Shown piece by piece: positions 11,735 through 23,573 of a DNA stretch of 64,000 bases. A model generated the notes under the pieces. It worked only from the letters and a program-made list of their open reading frames with translations, was not told where the DNA came from and made no database searches. Each line of letters starts with the position of its first letter. Position 1 is the stretch's first letter. Source of the DNA: Calliopum simillimum (lineage: Eukaryota; Arthropoda; Insecta; Diptera; Lauxaniidae); assembly GCA_951812925.1 (NCBI GenBank), contig OX638372.1:54868028-54932027 (forward strand), given 5' to 3'. A program made the position numbers and the translations under genes.

Positions 11735-13372
11735 TAAGTAATTAAAACTTTAAAATATTATTGACGGTCCAGTTTTTTTGCGGTAATTTTTGATGCCAAA
11801 TCAAAAAAAAAAAAGAAGTGGAAAAAAATGTTAAAAAAATAGAAAAAAATGTTCTGGATAGGGACATCACATAGCGGTATAAAATATACTTTACGATGTA
11901 TTCGCATACCTACTAGACTAAATAATTTTTTTTTTTGCTTTAATCCCATGTGAATCGAAAAAATACGATTTGAAAAATATTTTTGTATGAAGGCCACCAA
12001 ATAAATCTTTTTTCAAAAGCTTCCCTTTAATTCTCTTCCACACTTAATTCCATGAAAATCGCTGTGGTCTTAATAAATATTTAAGTATGAGAGCCACCCT
12101 AAATATAGATGCTAAATTAAAGTTTCATAATCTGAGTTATGCCCTTTTATACCAAGGACTCGTGTTGTAAATTTCAAGTGAATCGATTTATTGATCTTTG
12201 GAAAAATGCAACTTCAAAATATTTTAGTATGAGAGCCACTCTAAATATGCGCCCTTAGTAAAAATTGTTTACCCTTATCTGTGCCTATTTATATAAAAGC
12301 CAAATTCCATGTGAATCGAAAAAATACGATCTAAAAATTTTTTTTTTGTATGACTCACTCTTAATATCCACCCTAAAAAAAAGTTTTATAGCCTAAGTTG
12401 TGCCACTTAGTATAAAAGACAGCTGGTGCAGAATTAATGTGAATCAATTAACCCGTCTGTGAGAAAACGCGATTTCCTTTCGAACCTGTTGGGACAATAT
12501 ATCCCAAAAGTTTTTGATTATATACATAACTCTGTTATTTACTTAACTTAAGTTTCTAAGATTAACCTATCACAAATATTGTGTACCCCACAGTTTTTTT
12601 TTCGGGTCGAAAGTGCTAAAAAATATTTTTTTATGAAAGCCAACCTAAATATACACACCGCTAGGGTGTAACATAGGGCAACTTCCTAAACGTATGTTCA
12701 CAATGTTCACAAACAGTTTTGTGACAGCATCTAAACTGCAAGAGCATACAACATTTAACGACACTGTAAAAATATGCTATGCTGTAGTTTTGCGTAAGGA
12801 AACACTTTATTTGCAAAGCTTGACGTTTCGCTATTCAAAAATTAAAAGGTTGCAAAAAAAAGTAATTGATCTATTATTGAACTGTTTTAATGAGGGCAGC
12901 GGAAATTATTTTAAATATTTCCATAAATTGACCGAAAAAAAAAAAAATATCAACTTCTCATATTTTTCTCAAGAAGAATTAATTTTCTGCTTTTTGCGTT
13001 TTGCTCAGAGATCTGCTTTATTTTGCAATTCTGTTGTCAAAAACTTCCATTTTTAGCAGTATCAAAACAAATTTATTTTAAAGCATCAACTTTGTTGTTG
13101 ATGCGCTAGTTGCCGATGAAATGCGTATTGATTACTTGTTAGCGGCGTTAGGGAATGCTATGGTTTGTCAACATTTTGTAGCGTTTAGGAATGAATGACT
13201 TTGTATGTTTGCTTTGCAACTGACGTTTGGGAAGTCGCCCATGTACATATACTTTACAACCGATTCTCATACCTACCAAATTACACAAAAAGTTTCATAA
13301 ACATCGGTTGAGCCGTTTCGGAGGAGTTCAAACAATAACACCGTGACACGAGATTTTTATATATTAGATTAA
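11735..13372. repeat. Diverged tandem repeats of CATGTGAATCGA...GTATGA..GCCACC type
   Basis: A pattern of roughly 120-170 bp recurs at about 11945, 12170, 12310 and 12430. Each copy has CATGTGAATCGA or AAGTGAATCGAT, then AAAATACGAT, then ATTTTTGTATGA..GCCACC. The block ends at 13372 with CACCGTGACACGAGATTTTT and TATATATTAGAT, a typical 3' terminus of non-autonomous insect repeats. A 120-codon chance ORF at 12694-13056 lies inside and shows no family resemblance. Confidence 0.5.
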
Positions 13373-16300
13373 CTATTTTTCTGGCTACAATGACACCCAT
13401 ATTAATAAAAAATATTATTCAAACAAACAAAACAAAATATTTAACGCAAGTGAAAAATATTTTAATGGTTCCATAACAGCACAATTACCAGTAATTCATG
13501 GAAATTCCCAAATTCAAATTGTTCGTACTCATTCGAGAACATTAAAAAAGAACCTTGAAAATAAAGGGTAATAACATGTACGTTTCATTTAGTTTAATAA
13601 ATAAATTGCTCGGAATTATGATTGAAAATAACACTTATTGCACAATTTATTTGATACAATAATACTTTTCTAAAACAAATAAATAGATTACGTTCTCGTA
13701 GAAGAAATGGTTATGCATTGCTTAGCCTTTTACGTATAGGCACCACAAGGTATATTATTGTTGGCTTAACAATACAATAAAATTTTTATTGCAAATGCAT
13801 TTAAGTCGCGATTTCTATAGGCTTTTAAGTACAAATTTTAAAATATCAGTTATAGGAGGTACGATAATTTATTTACTACGACTGTGTAACTTGTGTAAAA
13901 GGCTAAATCAAGTTAAATAAATAAGCTTAGAAAATATTACACTAGTATGAATCCACATTTTTTATAATACTAGCTGAACCGGCAAACGTTGTTCTGCATA
14001 AGTTACAATTTGTCAAGCGCTGACATTTTAAAGATTTTCTTAACTGTAAATAATGTACAATTTACTTAGTTTCATATGTATATACAGATAGCACTTGGTA
14101 CACGAAGAATAATACGCATCATAATTTTTACTCCACTCGGGTAGTCAAAAAATTAAAGTAATCAACACTAAATTTCAAACAAAGTAAAATGTTTTTATAT
14201 AAAATAAATATTTGTTAATAGTGTAAGGTTATTTATGTTTGTTATACTTTTCACCAATAAAAAAAAAACAAAATTTAAAAAAAAATTCATTACGTATTTT
14301 TTTGTTAATGGAAAACAAAGGGACAAATTTTTCCGGGGCATTCCGTATGTAATCGATCTTTGCAAATATAAGACTAAAAGTTCAATGAAAAATTAATTTT
14401 CAATGTATAAATGTCATTAAGTAACAGACTTAAAAAATTCTCAAAATAGTTTTTATTATATTTCGTAAATTATAAACTTTGATTTAAAGTAGGTTGGATC
14501 TTATAGCATTTTCTTTTCTAAAAAAAAAATGTTACCTATTTGAAGTGTAACATTTTTTTAGTTTTGCACTCTACCCTGATAAAATGTTACATTTTTTAAA
14601 AAAAATTCTATACAAATCACAAAATAAATTTTCGCTCACAATTGTGTCATTTGTTTTTATTTAATTTAATAAATTTGAATTCAATCGAATGTTTTTAAAT
14701 AAAAAACCAAATAAAAACTTTCAATATCATCTGTTTGTGAAAAATCAAAATTCAAAATTCTCACCCCGTCGCACAGTGGGGCAGATACTCTCAATACCTG
14801 GCGTTAATTCAAAAAATTAAATGTTATTTCAGGATATCCTTTTATATTGGTTAAGTACAATATAAACCAACGTACTATTTGCCATTTTTCAAATGACTTG
14901 TAACAAACCCACGCTAAACTTTCACTTTGTAGACTGAAATAATTTTTATAAGCTATTTCCATATTAATCAAAGCACTTTTTTACTAAAGTTTATTAACAT
15001 TTAATGTTATTTGACCATGGAGCCTTCATCTTCAGATATGTGACCGTATATAAACATGTTTTTTTCCCTAAAAATGTTAACACATTTAGGTAGGTAAGTT
15101 AAATAAAATGGAGAAGAAAAATTTTACCAAATTAAATAAATAATAGATAATTTAATTAGGATCCAAGCCTTTCCAAGCATTAGTTATGATTCAAAAATAT
15201 TCCGTTTAGTATTGACTTCTAGAAGCGACAAGAAAATTTTGCTCCTTTAAAATTTACATCGATTTTTAGAACGTAACCTAAAATAAAATATTTTTTCTTG
15301 CATTGCCGACATTATTCAAAATTTCTAATTTTGTTTTACAATTGGCCTCTAACTTATTATTTGTCACGAGACAAGAATTTATAAAAATTATGTATAGTTC
15401 TGGACAGGATAATTTTGAACAGCAATTCGGTTTTTTGTCAAAATGCCTGAAAGCGTTTATCTTATTTTCCTATCAGAGCTGACCTTTACTATTCGTAGCA
15501 ATTATACTAAATTTGCTTCGATTATCTCAAAAAGCACTCTCAATATAGAGTTTTTAAGATTTTGCTTGTATGGGAGGTACCACGCCCTCTTATCCGAATT
15601 CGCAAATACATTTTTTGAGAAAAGAAAACTACATTAATCGCATTGTTCAAACCAAAGTTCTGAGGCGTTTTATGTACAAAACTAATATTAATGAAATTTG
15701 TATTTTTCGATGAAAAATTTTTTTTTTCCTAAATTATTTTAAAGTAAATATATTTTGCACATTTCATAATATAGTCTAACATAAAAGCTGCTCAAAAAAA
15801 TCACCGTTTAGCATAGCTATGAACCATCTAAAGCACAAAACAAATACATAGTGCGAAAATGGTTACAATCGGTTTAGCCGTTTAAAAGTTACATGGTATA
15901 GATGGGACTTGTAAAATAAAAGTTTATTTGTCTTTTTGTGTTCTATTATTAATTGGTACAAAAGAAAATCTTCATTGAAAGACGACTGAATTTTCGTGAT
16001 TCAACATAACTGCTAGAATATTGAAAAAATTCGTGTATAGAAGAAACTACATTCTACGTTGTTGTTGAACCATTGAGAAGGTTCCAATTGTCACCGACAG
16101 TTGGTATATTAATGTAAAATCGTTTTCTTTTCTTTAGTGACACCTAGTGAAATTTTCCTTTCAAACGCAGAAAGACACATAAGCAGGAGTTAATGGGTTA
16201 AGATGTTCCTCGTGCGATTTCATTATGGATTTCAGACGTTTTAAAATTTGGATTTTACAGTATGGACAAACATCGATTATACGTGACTTTTGTTGATTTA

Positions 16301-16514
16301 AGCTTAAAATAATGAGAAAATATAAAATGTAAGACGATAAATCGTATCGATACATCGTACGACTCATTTCAAGCATTTTTGAGGCCGTACGTAATAAATT
16401 AAAAACCGTATTATGACAACACGTTGCATAAAATGACTTTGGTACGACCTTTTAATAAACTTTAAAAATTCTAAAAAAAATTTCAGCTCAATTTTTAAAT
16501 ACCAAAATTCGTAT
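13373..16514. other. AT-rich intronic sequence with repeat fragments
   Basis: No gene is seen. Fragments shared with other repeats are GCTGAACCGGCAAACGTTGT at about 13973 and TGTATGGGAGGTACCACGCC at about 15570. The rest is AT-rich, with chance ORFs under 75 codons. Confidence 0.5.
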
Positions 16515-17440
16515 CCGTATATAATATTATAAATGAGAATGTAACTATGTCTCTCTGTATGTTACCTTTTCACGCCTAAGCTGCTGAGCCGATTTAGATG
16601 AAATTTGGTATGGAGATAGTTTGAGACCCTATGATGTACATAGGGTATGCCTGAAATCATCCATTACGATGGTAAAAAGAGGGTGAAAGTTTTTATGGGA
16701 AATCAATCACTGTGTGTGTGTCTGAAGCATTATCACTTAGAAACTATTAGCCATTTTGCCAGTGAGTGAAAGTCAGGTCTTAATGCCATACACAAAGGTT
16801 TCCGAAGATCACCGGAAGGCTTCATAGTCAAAACGTAGATTATCAAGGTATACTAGAAGAAAAACATCTATGGCGAACTATCAATAAGCTTTAATTGATA
16901 GTTTTCCGGGATACCCAAAAGTTCACGAAGGTCACCCGAAGGGTTCATTGTTAAAACGAAGGGTATCTTGGTATACTAGAGGGATATCTATGGCGGACTA
17001 TCAACATTGATAATTTTCTGGGATAGCAGAAGGTTATCGACGGTCATCCGAAGGCTTGATACTTAGTTAAAAAGAAGAATATTTATGGCGGACTATCAAC
17101 AAGCCTTAATTGTAGAAAATAAAATTAACTCTCTAATGATACATAAATTTTGTTTAGTAGGATTTGTTGAGTTATCCAAAGGGTCCTCCTTGGATTTTTT
17201 CGTGTTACCAAAAAAATTAATTTTTAATAATTATGAAAATATTTACGGTCATGGATTATATTTGGTATATGTTTTAAGAGTATCGGGAGAAATAATGTCC
17301 ATGGGATAAATCGGCGGTGCCACGCCCTTGAAAAATGTTATATTTCTGAAACTATTTTTCATCCTTTAATTTAATTTCATTGGAGATGCCCCGCCCTCTG
17401 TACAAGAGAAGGTGTAGCAACGCACACCATTTCCCGGTAT
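16515..17440 (+). repeat. Dispersed insect repeat (TATAAATGAGAATGTAACTATG type)
   Basis: The block opens with TATAAATGAGAATGTAACTA, TCTCTCTGTATGTTACC, then GCTGAGCCGATTTAGATGAA and ATTTGGTATGGAGATAGTTT. I know this succession as the start of a very widespread non-autonomous insect repeat. From about 16795 to 17080 a segment of about 110 bp is repeated: GGT..CCGAAGG.TTCAT, AAAACG.AG..TATC, ATCTATGGCG.ACTATCAA. At least three diverged tandem copies are seen. The ORF at 17085-17309 is part of this repeat. Confidence 0.5.
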
Positions 17441-17525
17441 ACCCGGTGTAACTATATGTAGTTATTAATAAAATGCAATTTGAAGCCCTATTAATGAACA
17501 TACATAAATTTTAATTTAATTGCAG

Positions 17526-19224
17526 AAATTTACTGATGGGATTACAAATAAACTCGTTGGTTGCTTTTATAAACAAGTTGAGAACAATATTTCGACATTT
17601 TCTATGAATGGAAACGATGCTCAAAACTGCTCAAATTCGTACAACACAACTTCTGCACCAATTAGATCACACGATGATAACAACGATTCTGGTAACCTAA
17701 GCGATGATCCCGACGACGCAACCTCTGAACTGGCCACAAGACAATTGACAAAACCAGAATTCGGCACCAATAACGTAGTACTTGTACGCGTTTATGGCAC
17801 TCATACGGACCTCCTAATCGATCGCAAAGCTGAAACAAAAAATTTAATTTTATTGCATTCTTATGGCTTTGCCCCCTCATTGTATGCTACCTTTAAAAAT
17901 GGATTAGTATATCAATTTGTACCTGGAAACACTTTAAATACAGATAATGTTTTAAAGCCGGAAGTTTGGCGTTTAGTTGCATGCCGTATGGCCGAAATGC
18001 ATCGCGTTGTTATTGACAGACAATTATGCGCCAATGAGAAACCTGTTCCGATGCTATGGAAAAAGACGCAAAGTTTTCTCGATTTAGTACCTGACCATTT
18101 TACCGATGCTGACAAACATGAGAGGTAATTGCTTTCAAAATTAAAATTGTATTTCGTCACATCCACAATCATTATCTTATAGGGCAGTGAGGTGAAGTGA
18201 AGTGAAGCAAAGGAATTGGAATTGGAATCGGCATGGAAATATGGGGCGGCGAGGATGAGGGTGCGCGCGGCCTTCATGTTCGAACTTCGCGACAACAATG
18301 TGCGCACAAAACCTCTCCTGCTCTCTCTTCACTCTGTGCGTGAAATGTTCTAATCTAATTCTGCTCTCTCTCTCTCTATACGTTTGTCGCCGAAAGTTTT
18401 CTTGTTTCAATAGTAATACTTTTATACTCTAACAAAAAAAAAAAAAAATTCATTTCATGTATTTTTAAAGAAGAAAATAATTTTTTAATCTTTCTCTTTT
18501 TTTTCTGTGCAATGCATTGTTTCTTTTGCTATTACGTGTTTTAGACTGGAAGCAGCTTTTTTACCCATTTCACGCATGCGAACGGAATTCGAAAGTCTGT
18601 ACAAACATTTAGAAAATCTTGGAAGTCCATTAGTTTTTTCACACAACGATTTATTGCTGGGCAATGTCGTTTACACGGAATCTCATAAGAGTGTAACTTT
18701 TATTGACTACGAATATGCTGACTACAATTTCCAAGCTTTCGATATTGGCAACCACTTTGCAGAATTCGCAGGTGTCGACGAGGTAGACTATAAACGCTAT
18801 CCTGGACGTGAGTACCAATTCGAGTGGCTGCGTGTTTATTTGCAGACCTATTTGCAACGTTCGCATATAACCGATGCGGAAATTTGTCGCTTGTATGTGC
18901 AGGTGAACCAATTTGCTTTGGCAGCACATTTCTTCTGGACTATTTGGAGCTTAATTCAAGCAGAGCATTCCACAATAGAGTTTGATTACGTTGAGTATGT
19001 CAATTGTTCATTTTTTTTTTTTTTTACTTATTAAAAATTAAAGGAATGCCCATATATTTTGTAAATTTATATATGATAAATATTTAATAGTTACAATATT
19101 GTTACCAAATATAGTAATCTTTATTATTAATCTTCCCAGCTATGCACATCTTCGTTACAATGAGTACTTGGCTAGGAAAGACGAATTTCTCGCACTGGAT
19201 ATAAATGACACTAGCCGAGGATGA
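17526..19224 (+). CDS. eas: Ethanolamine kinase (easily shocked), exons 2-4 including the catalytic half
   Basis: The exons are 17526-18124, 18545-18994 and 19140-19224, with stop TGA at 19222-19224. Splice phases match: AG+A gives Arg, GA+C gives Asp. Together they encode 377 residues. The choline/ethanolamine kinase signature is present: a Brenner-type SHNDLLLGN (catalytic Asp) followed by FIDYEYADYNFQAFDIGNHF, whose first Asp is the metal-binding residue of the family. Exon 2 opens with KFTDGITNKLVGC, the nucleotide-binding region. The end, LRYNEYLARK plus a short tail, is typical of fly Eas. The visible protein is about 450 residues with its N terminus missing. The intron at 18125-18544 contains a GA/CT-rich tract. 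The gene converges on the minus-strand TCP11-like gene about 6.9 kb away. No frameshift or stop interrupts it, so it should be functional. Confidence 0.95.
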
Positions 19225-20318
19225 AAATATGAATGAAACTATATGAAAATATAGCTGTTATGCAACATTGGACGATACGCTAATAAAAAAAACCAAACCA
19301 ATCAAATCAAAATAAAATTATGTTAACTTTGCAGTTATAACACGTATTTCTAAGTATCATTCCGATCTACATAACTGTAAGAAATTTTTAAGCCAAAATT
19401 ATTTAAAACTATGTTATAAAATTTAACAACTAAGGATTCTTTTTAAACGTGGGATTGTCAAAACATATGTATATGCCTTGAACTCAAAGGAATTATGAAA
19501 CTACAGGGATTGGCATGCTGCAAGACAAGTTCAGCGAAAAAAAATATGTTTACGTTTCAAATCTAAAAATTACTTATTGAGTTTTAAAACTTCTTTTTTT
19601 GACTTCAAAATAAAATCAGCATAAATTGCCCAACTAAAGAATTTGTCCAAATTGATTTTTTGTTGCATTTTTTAACAAGGCACATCTTATTCCCTTTTTG
19701 GTATTTATTGAGGTACTTTAAAATACATCATTTTAGCAATATATTCTTTTTCCTTATAGCTTTAAGTGTATTTTAATTGTATTCTCTCATTTTTAAGCAA
19801 TAATTTTTAATGTATTTATTGATTTGTGATAAAAAATGTTAACATGAGCATTATCAATATAAAACATTTAAGTATAGAATTTGTTAAGCAATTCCTTAAA
19901 CCAAACTTTAGAAACTATGCTGTTATGTATTTGTTTAGTTTAGTTTTTCATTGATTAAATAAATAAGAGTAAATGCATAATATTGTGAATATTGTTGTTA
20001 GTGTTTAAGGTAAAAAAAAAATCCTTTTATTTAAGACAACAAATTTAATATACGTAACTCGAATTAACACAAACATAAAGTATATTTTTAATATTTACTA
20101 GTTTGTTTTGTTATGAATCAATAAAGTACTATGCTTATATTAAATATTTGCGTATTAATTCATTCGAAATTTTGAACATAGTGTGCGAAAGTAAAACCGG
20201 TGAGGTTCTGAAAAATTTCAGTATCACTAACATACCACCCATGCACAACTTTAATAATTTTATGAATTTCGTATGAGCGCCCCATAAATCACATTGTGGA
20301 AAAAAATGTAAGTAAAAA
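19225..20318. other. eas 3' flank, AT-rich, no gene
   Basis: Probably eas 3' UTR followed by intergenic sequence. Several AATAAA words are present but no ORF of note. Confidence 0.5.
19282..19316 (+). other. Candidate polyadenylation signals of eas
   Basis: Two AATAAA hexamers lie at 19282-19287 and 19311-19316, beginning 58 nt after the eas stop codon. Further copies occur downstream in AT-rich sequence, for example near 19955 and 20120, so longer 3' UTRs are possible. The sequence does not show which is used. Confidence 0.4.
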
Positions 20319-20516
20319 AGCTTAGCATGGAAGACGAAACGAATTGTGTGACTAAAAGTCAGTCGTTAATATCAGCCTACTGAAACTTTTCATGATCAAC
20401 TTGCTTTGACTAAAGCGAACATTTTAACTCAAAGAATAACAAAAATTTCATTTCTTATCTTAACTTTTAAGTTGAAAATCAGTCATTCGATTTTTTTCGT
20501 CTTCCATGCTAAGGCT
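20319..20516. mobile_element. Miniature inverted-repeat element, 198 bp
   Basis: The left end AGCTTAGCATGGAAGACGAA and the right end, reverse-complemented AGCCTTAGCATGGAAGACGA, are near-perfect inverted repeats. Similarity continues inward through GTCAGTC. There is no coding capacity. Confidence 0.6.
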
Positions 20517-22390
20517 ATAAATATGTTCTTGAGCCTTGTTTGTTTGTTTGATACTTCTTACATTTGTTTTGGAGCTTATGGTAAATAGGCCTGGAAATTA
20601 TCTTCTCGAGAATAAATTCGCTTTCCGAGAGGGAGCATTTTCAATAGCGAATCTTTTGACAATGGAAATTCCATTTCCAGCAGGTATGATTTTTTCTTCC
20701 AATATTTTTCCATTCGATTTTGACAGTGATGCCAGCTTGTTGGGTTAGTGCTCAGTACGTTTTTTAGAAATTTTTTTATTAATTTCAATCACGCTATAAA
20801 AGTCGTTGTAATCCCTAATCGATGTTCTAACCGTTGGATTTGCAAGTTTACTTTAAGAAATTAACAGAATAAACTAAAACTTTTGGAATTTTATAAAAAT
20901 TTTACATATGCACATCGATCAAGGATTATTTAAAAAAGTTTCGTAATAGTGTTTTTTAGTGCTGTTAAGTGATTGGTGTCATATAAAAGGTATTTTATAA
21001 AGCTATAAATTACACAGTCCTACAATGGTTTTCCACCCTAATTTTAAAAAGTGATTTCTATAGATTTTAGTGTGCTGATTACAAGAAAAATAGTGAAAAA
21101 CTCCCTCACGTCACAATTTTCAGTAATTGAAGTTTTACATAAGTGGCGCCTATACTACTGGACGTATCAAAACCATATTTGCACCATATGTTTTTTTGGG
21201 GCTCCAACAGATTTATAAGAAAAATGGGAGCAATTGGACAAGAGGTCGTTATACCCCCATACAAAAAAAAAACACAAAATAATTGGAAAGTTTATTTGAG
21301 CCGCTCCTACGCCTATACCAGTAGATATATTGAAACCATATTAACATCATACATTTGCCTGATGCTTCGGCAGATTTGTCTTGATAATAGGGGTAATTGA
21401 ATGAAAATACGGTGCGCTCGGTATGCAAAGAAAACATACCAAAAACAAAAAAAAAAAAAAACAAAAAAACGCAGATCTACTTACTTTACCTGCATTATGA
21501 AACTTGATAATTGATATGCATTGCAACTATCTTGATCGTACGGGGAGCACCAAAAAAAATATATGGTGCAAGAATATTTTAAATGTGTTGAGTATTTGAG
21601 GCGTGATATTGAAGAGTACATAAGCACAAAGGATTGATTTAATAAGTTTTCAAATGCTGCACTGGCCAACAAGGGTAACCCATTTAAAACGACGAGAGTG
21701 ATTTCCAATGCACTTTTTGATGCTGAGCCCAAATCCGATTACAGAATTGCTCTATCAGAATTTCGAGAAATTTGAACATAACTGTGCAAAACAAATGATT
21801 TTTTGTTATTTTGAGGTTATAAAAATTGGAAATTGGATGGAAATAAACCAAGCTCATATTCGTGAATAGGAATTCCCAAACCATCATAAACGGCTTGAAA
21901 AATCAAGAGAGGAAAAAAAGTGGCAAATTTGCAAGCCTGTATTATCGTACAAAAGTTCAAACCATGAAAAATTACGCATTTCGTATGAGCGGCCCCAGAA
22001 ATTGGACTGTGTAAGAAGGTGAAAGTTCACAATTTAAAGTTGGTTTTGAGCCTTGCTAGTTTTAATGTTCGAGCGTTCTATACTTTTTACATTTATATTT
22101 TTTCTTGCATCAAAACCAAATCAAATATACATCAAAAATCGTACCACAGGAATAGTTACTTTCGGCGTATTTATCGATGTTCAAAAGGACATCTTCCTCA
22201 ACGTTAGTTGCTTTGTATTGAGGCATTTTTCATAAAAAAAAGTTGTATAATTTTAGGAGCTTATTTTGTTATTGCATCATTACACGTCCCAATGGGAAAA
22301 TAAGAGCTTCAAAAACCATTCTGAAGTGCATCTTTTTCGCCAATAAGCGCTTCCGTTAGAACTAATCTTTCTTCTTAACATTGCATGTCA
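20517..22390. repeat. Intergenic repeats including a diverged tandem duplication at 21140-21400
   Basis: A segment containing CTATACTACTGGACGTATCAAAACCATATT (21150 on) recurs as CTATACC..TAGATATATTGAAACCATATT (from 21311), a period of about 163 bp. The word TTTCGTATGAGCG.CCC occurs at about 20265 and again at 21980. No conserved protein is encoded. This is convergent intergenic space between eas and the TCP11-like gene. Confidence 0.45.
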
Positions 22391-22512
22391 TAGGATGTAA
22401 ACGAGAAAAAGCTTACCGCAGCCTTAACAAAAAAGGGGTTTTTTGAAGCGCTTATTTGTAATGCTGCGGTAATCGTTTTTTTAATAAAATTAAAAAAAAA
22501 AAAAAAACACTG

Positions 22513-22607
22513 GCCGCACCAGGATTTGAATCCACGACCGTCCGTGTGATACATAGATAGAAACAGATTATTTTTACATAACAACTCTTTCGACCGCTAC
22601 ACCAATG
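22513..22607 (-). repeat. tRNA-derived sequence (SINE head or tRNA relic)
   Basis: On the minus strand an A-box-like TTGGTGTAGCGG (about 22604-22593) and a B-box-like GGATTCAAATCC (about 22533-22521) stand in tRNA order, with an oversized region between them and a poly-A/T tract next to it. It does not fold as a normal tRNA of usual length by eye. A tRNA-derived SINE or a decayed tRNA fits better than a working gene. Confidence 0.4.
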
Positions 22608-22749
22608 AATTATATGAAGAGGTATTAAATTTGTATACTAAGCAAATGTTGTCCAAACAGAATTTGACATACAAAGCAAAAGTAAATGAATAAGAAATAA
22701 AAAAATATTTTAGTAAAAAAAAAATAAAGCAAAAAAGAATAAAAAGAAG

Positions 22750-23010
22750 GAAAAAAAAAATCACACGGGCTGGGTTCGAATTCACGTTGTTCTTACTGCA
22801 GCCTTACATGGAATCATTGTGTAATCAATTTCAAGTCAATTAATAAGAGAAAGGAAAATAGAAAAGTGAAATAAAAGATGTTGAAAAAAAAATATTTTAA
22901 TAAAAAAAAATAAAACAAAAAAAAAAAATTTTAAAAAAAGTAAAAAAAAAAATCACACGTGCTAGGTTCGAACCCATGTTGTTCTTACTGCAGCCTTATA
23001 CAAAATTATT
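22750..23010. repeat. Two direct copies of a SINE-like unit with B-box-like core
   Basis: The sequence AATCACACGGGCTGGGTTCG at about 22759 and its copy AATCACACGTGCTAGGTTCG at about 22951 are each preceded by an A-rich tract and followed by GTTGTTCTTACTGCAGCCTT. The GGTTCGAANCC core resembles a tRNA B box. The spacing of about 195 bp suggests local duplication. Confidence 0.45.
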
Positions 23011-23090
23011 GTGAAAGTGCTTCTAAATTTCTATGGGGACAAGCACTTTTGAAGTGCTTGGATCAGAAGTGCTAGAAATTTTTCCTCTTG

Positions 23091-23212
23091 GAATAGTTCT
23101 TGTAAAACGAGTTTGTGTGCTATCTCTTTCTTCTTATTTTGTTTAACTTTATTGTGCTTTTCGTTTCCGCACCACTTCCCGCCGCTTGCCAATCGATAAA
23201 TAAGGGGTGCCA
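23091..23212 (+). repeat. Repeat shared with 36786-36905
   Basis: The run of words AAAACGAGTTTGTGTGCTAT, TTATTTTGTTT.ACTTTATT, GCTTTTCGTTTCCGCACCAC and TTCCC.CCGCTTGCCAA occurs in the same order and spacing here and at 36786-36905. The two copies are direct repeats of about 120 bp and about 90% alike by eye. No coding function is evident. Confidence 0.7.
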
Positions 23213-23386
23213 CTATGTTAAAATCCTATTTAGCACAGCTAATATTCAGTGTAGTATGGCAACATCAACAGTCTACATTGTGCTTAATAATTAAACACGC
23301 AAATTTATCGGTGTTAAATTAAGCACCTTAGTTGTTGCTTTGCCATACGTTTCTCAGAAAGTGCATTTCATAACGCCGAACTACAA

Positions 23387-23495
23387 TGGGGGTTATCGTG
23401 AATCAAGATTCCCGGGGAATTTTCTCGGACTGCCGTACATTCTCTATTACAGTTTACGAAAATTCCCCGGGAATCTTGATTCACGATAACCCCCA
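23387..23495. repeat. Perfect 38-bp inverted repeat (stem-loop)
   Basis: The left arm 23387-23424 (starting TGGGGGTTATCGTGAATCAA, ending CCCGGGGAATTTTC) is the exact reverse complement of 23458-23495, separated by a 33-nt loop. It could fold as a very stable hairpin in DNA or RNA. It does not show a TA or other clear target duplication. Confidence 0.9.
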
Positions 23496-23573
23496 ATATG
23501 TTGACAACTCATAGCAATGAGCGCATCAATAACAAATTTGATGCTTTTTATAAACTTTAAAATAAATATAGTA

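Noticed and set aside
12694..13056. 120-codon ORF, the longest in eas intron 1
   Set aside because: The translation is Phe/Lys/Asn-rich with no recognisable motif, and it lies in a repeat block of the same base bias; a chance frame is more likely.
17085..17309. 74-codon ORF just upstream of eas exon 2
   Set aside because: It is part of a dispersed repeat with diverged tandem copies upstream, and it shows no splice or sequence link to eas.
18995..19034. Read-through of eas exon 3 into a poly-Phe tail
   Set aside because: A GTATGT donor at 18995 and a matching acceptor at 19139 restore the conserved Eas C terminus.
22375..22584. Minus-strand ORF containing DGRGFKSWCGQ
   Set aside because: This peptide pattern is a typical by-product of translating tRNA-like sequence; the locus was listed as tRNA-derived instead.
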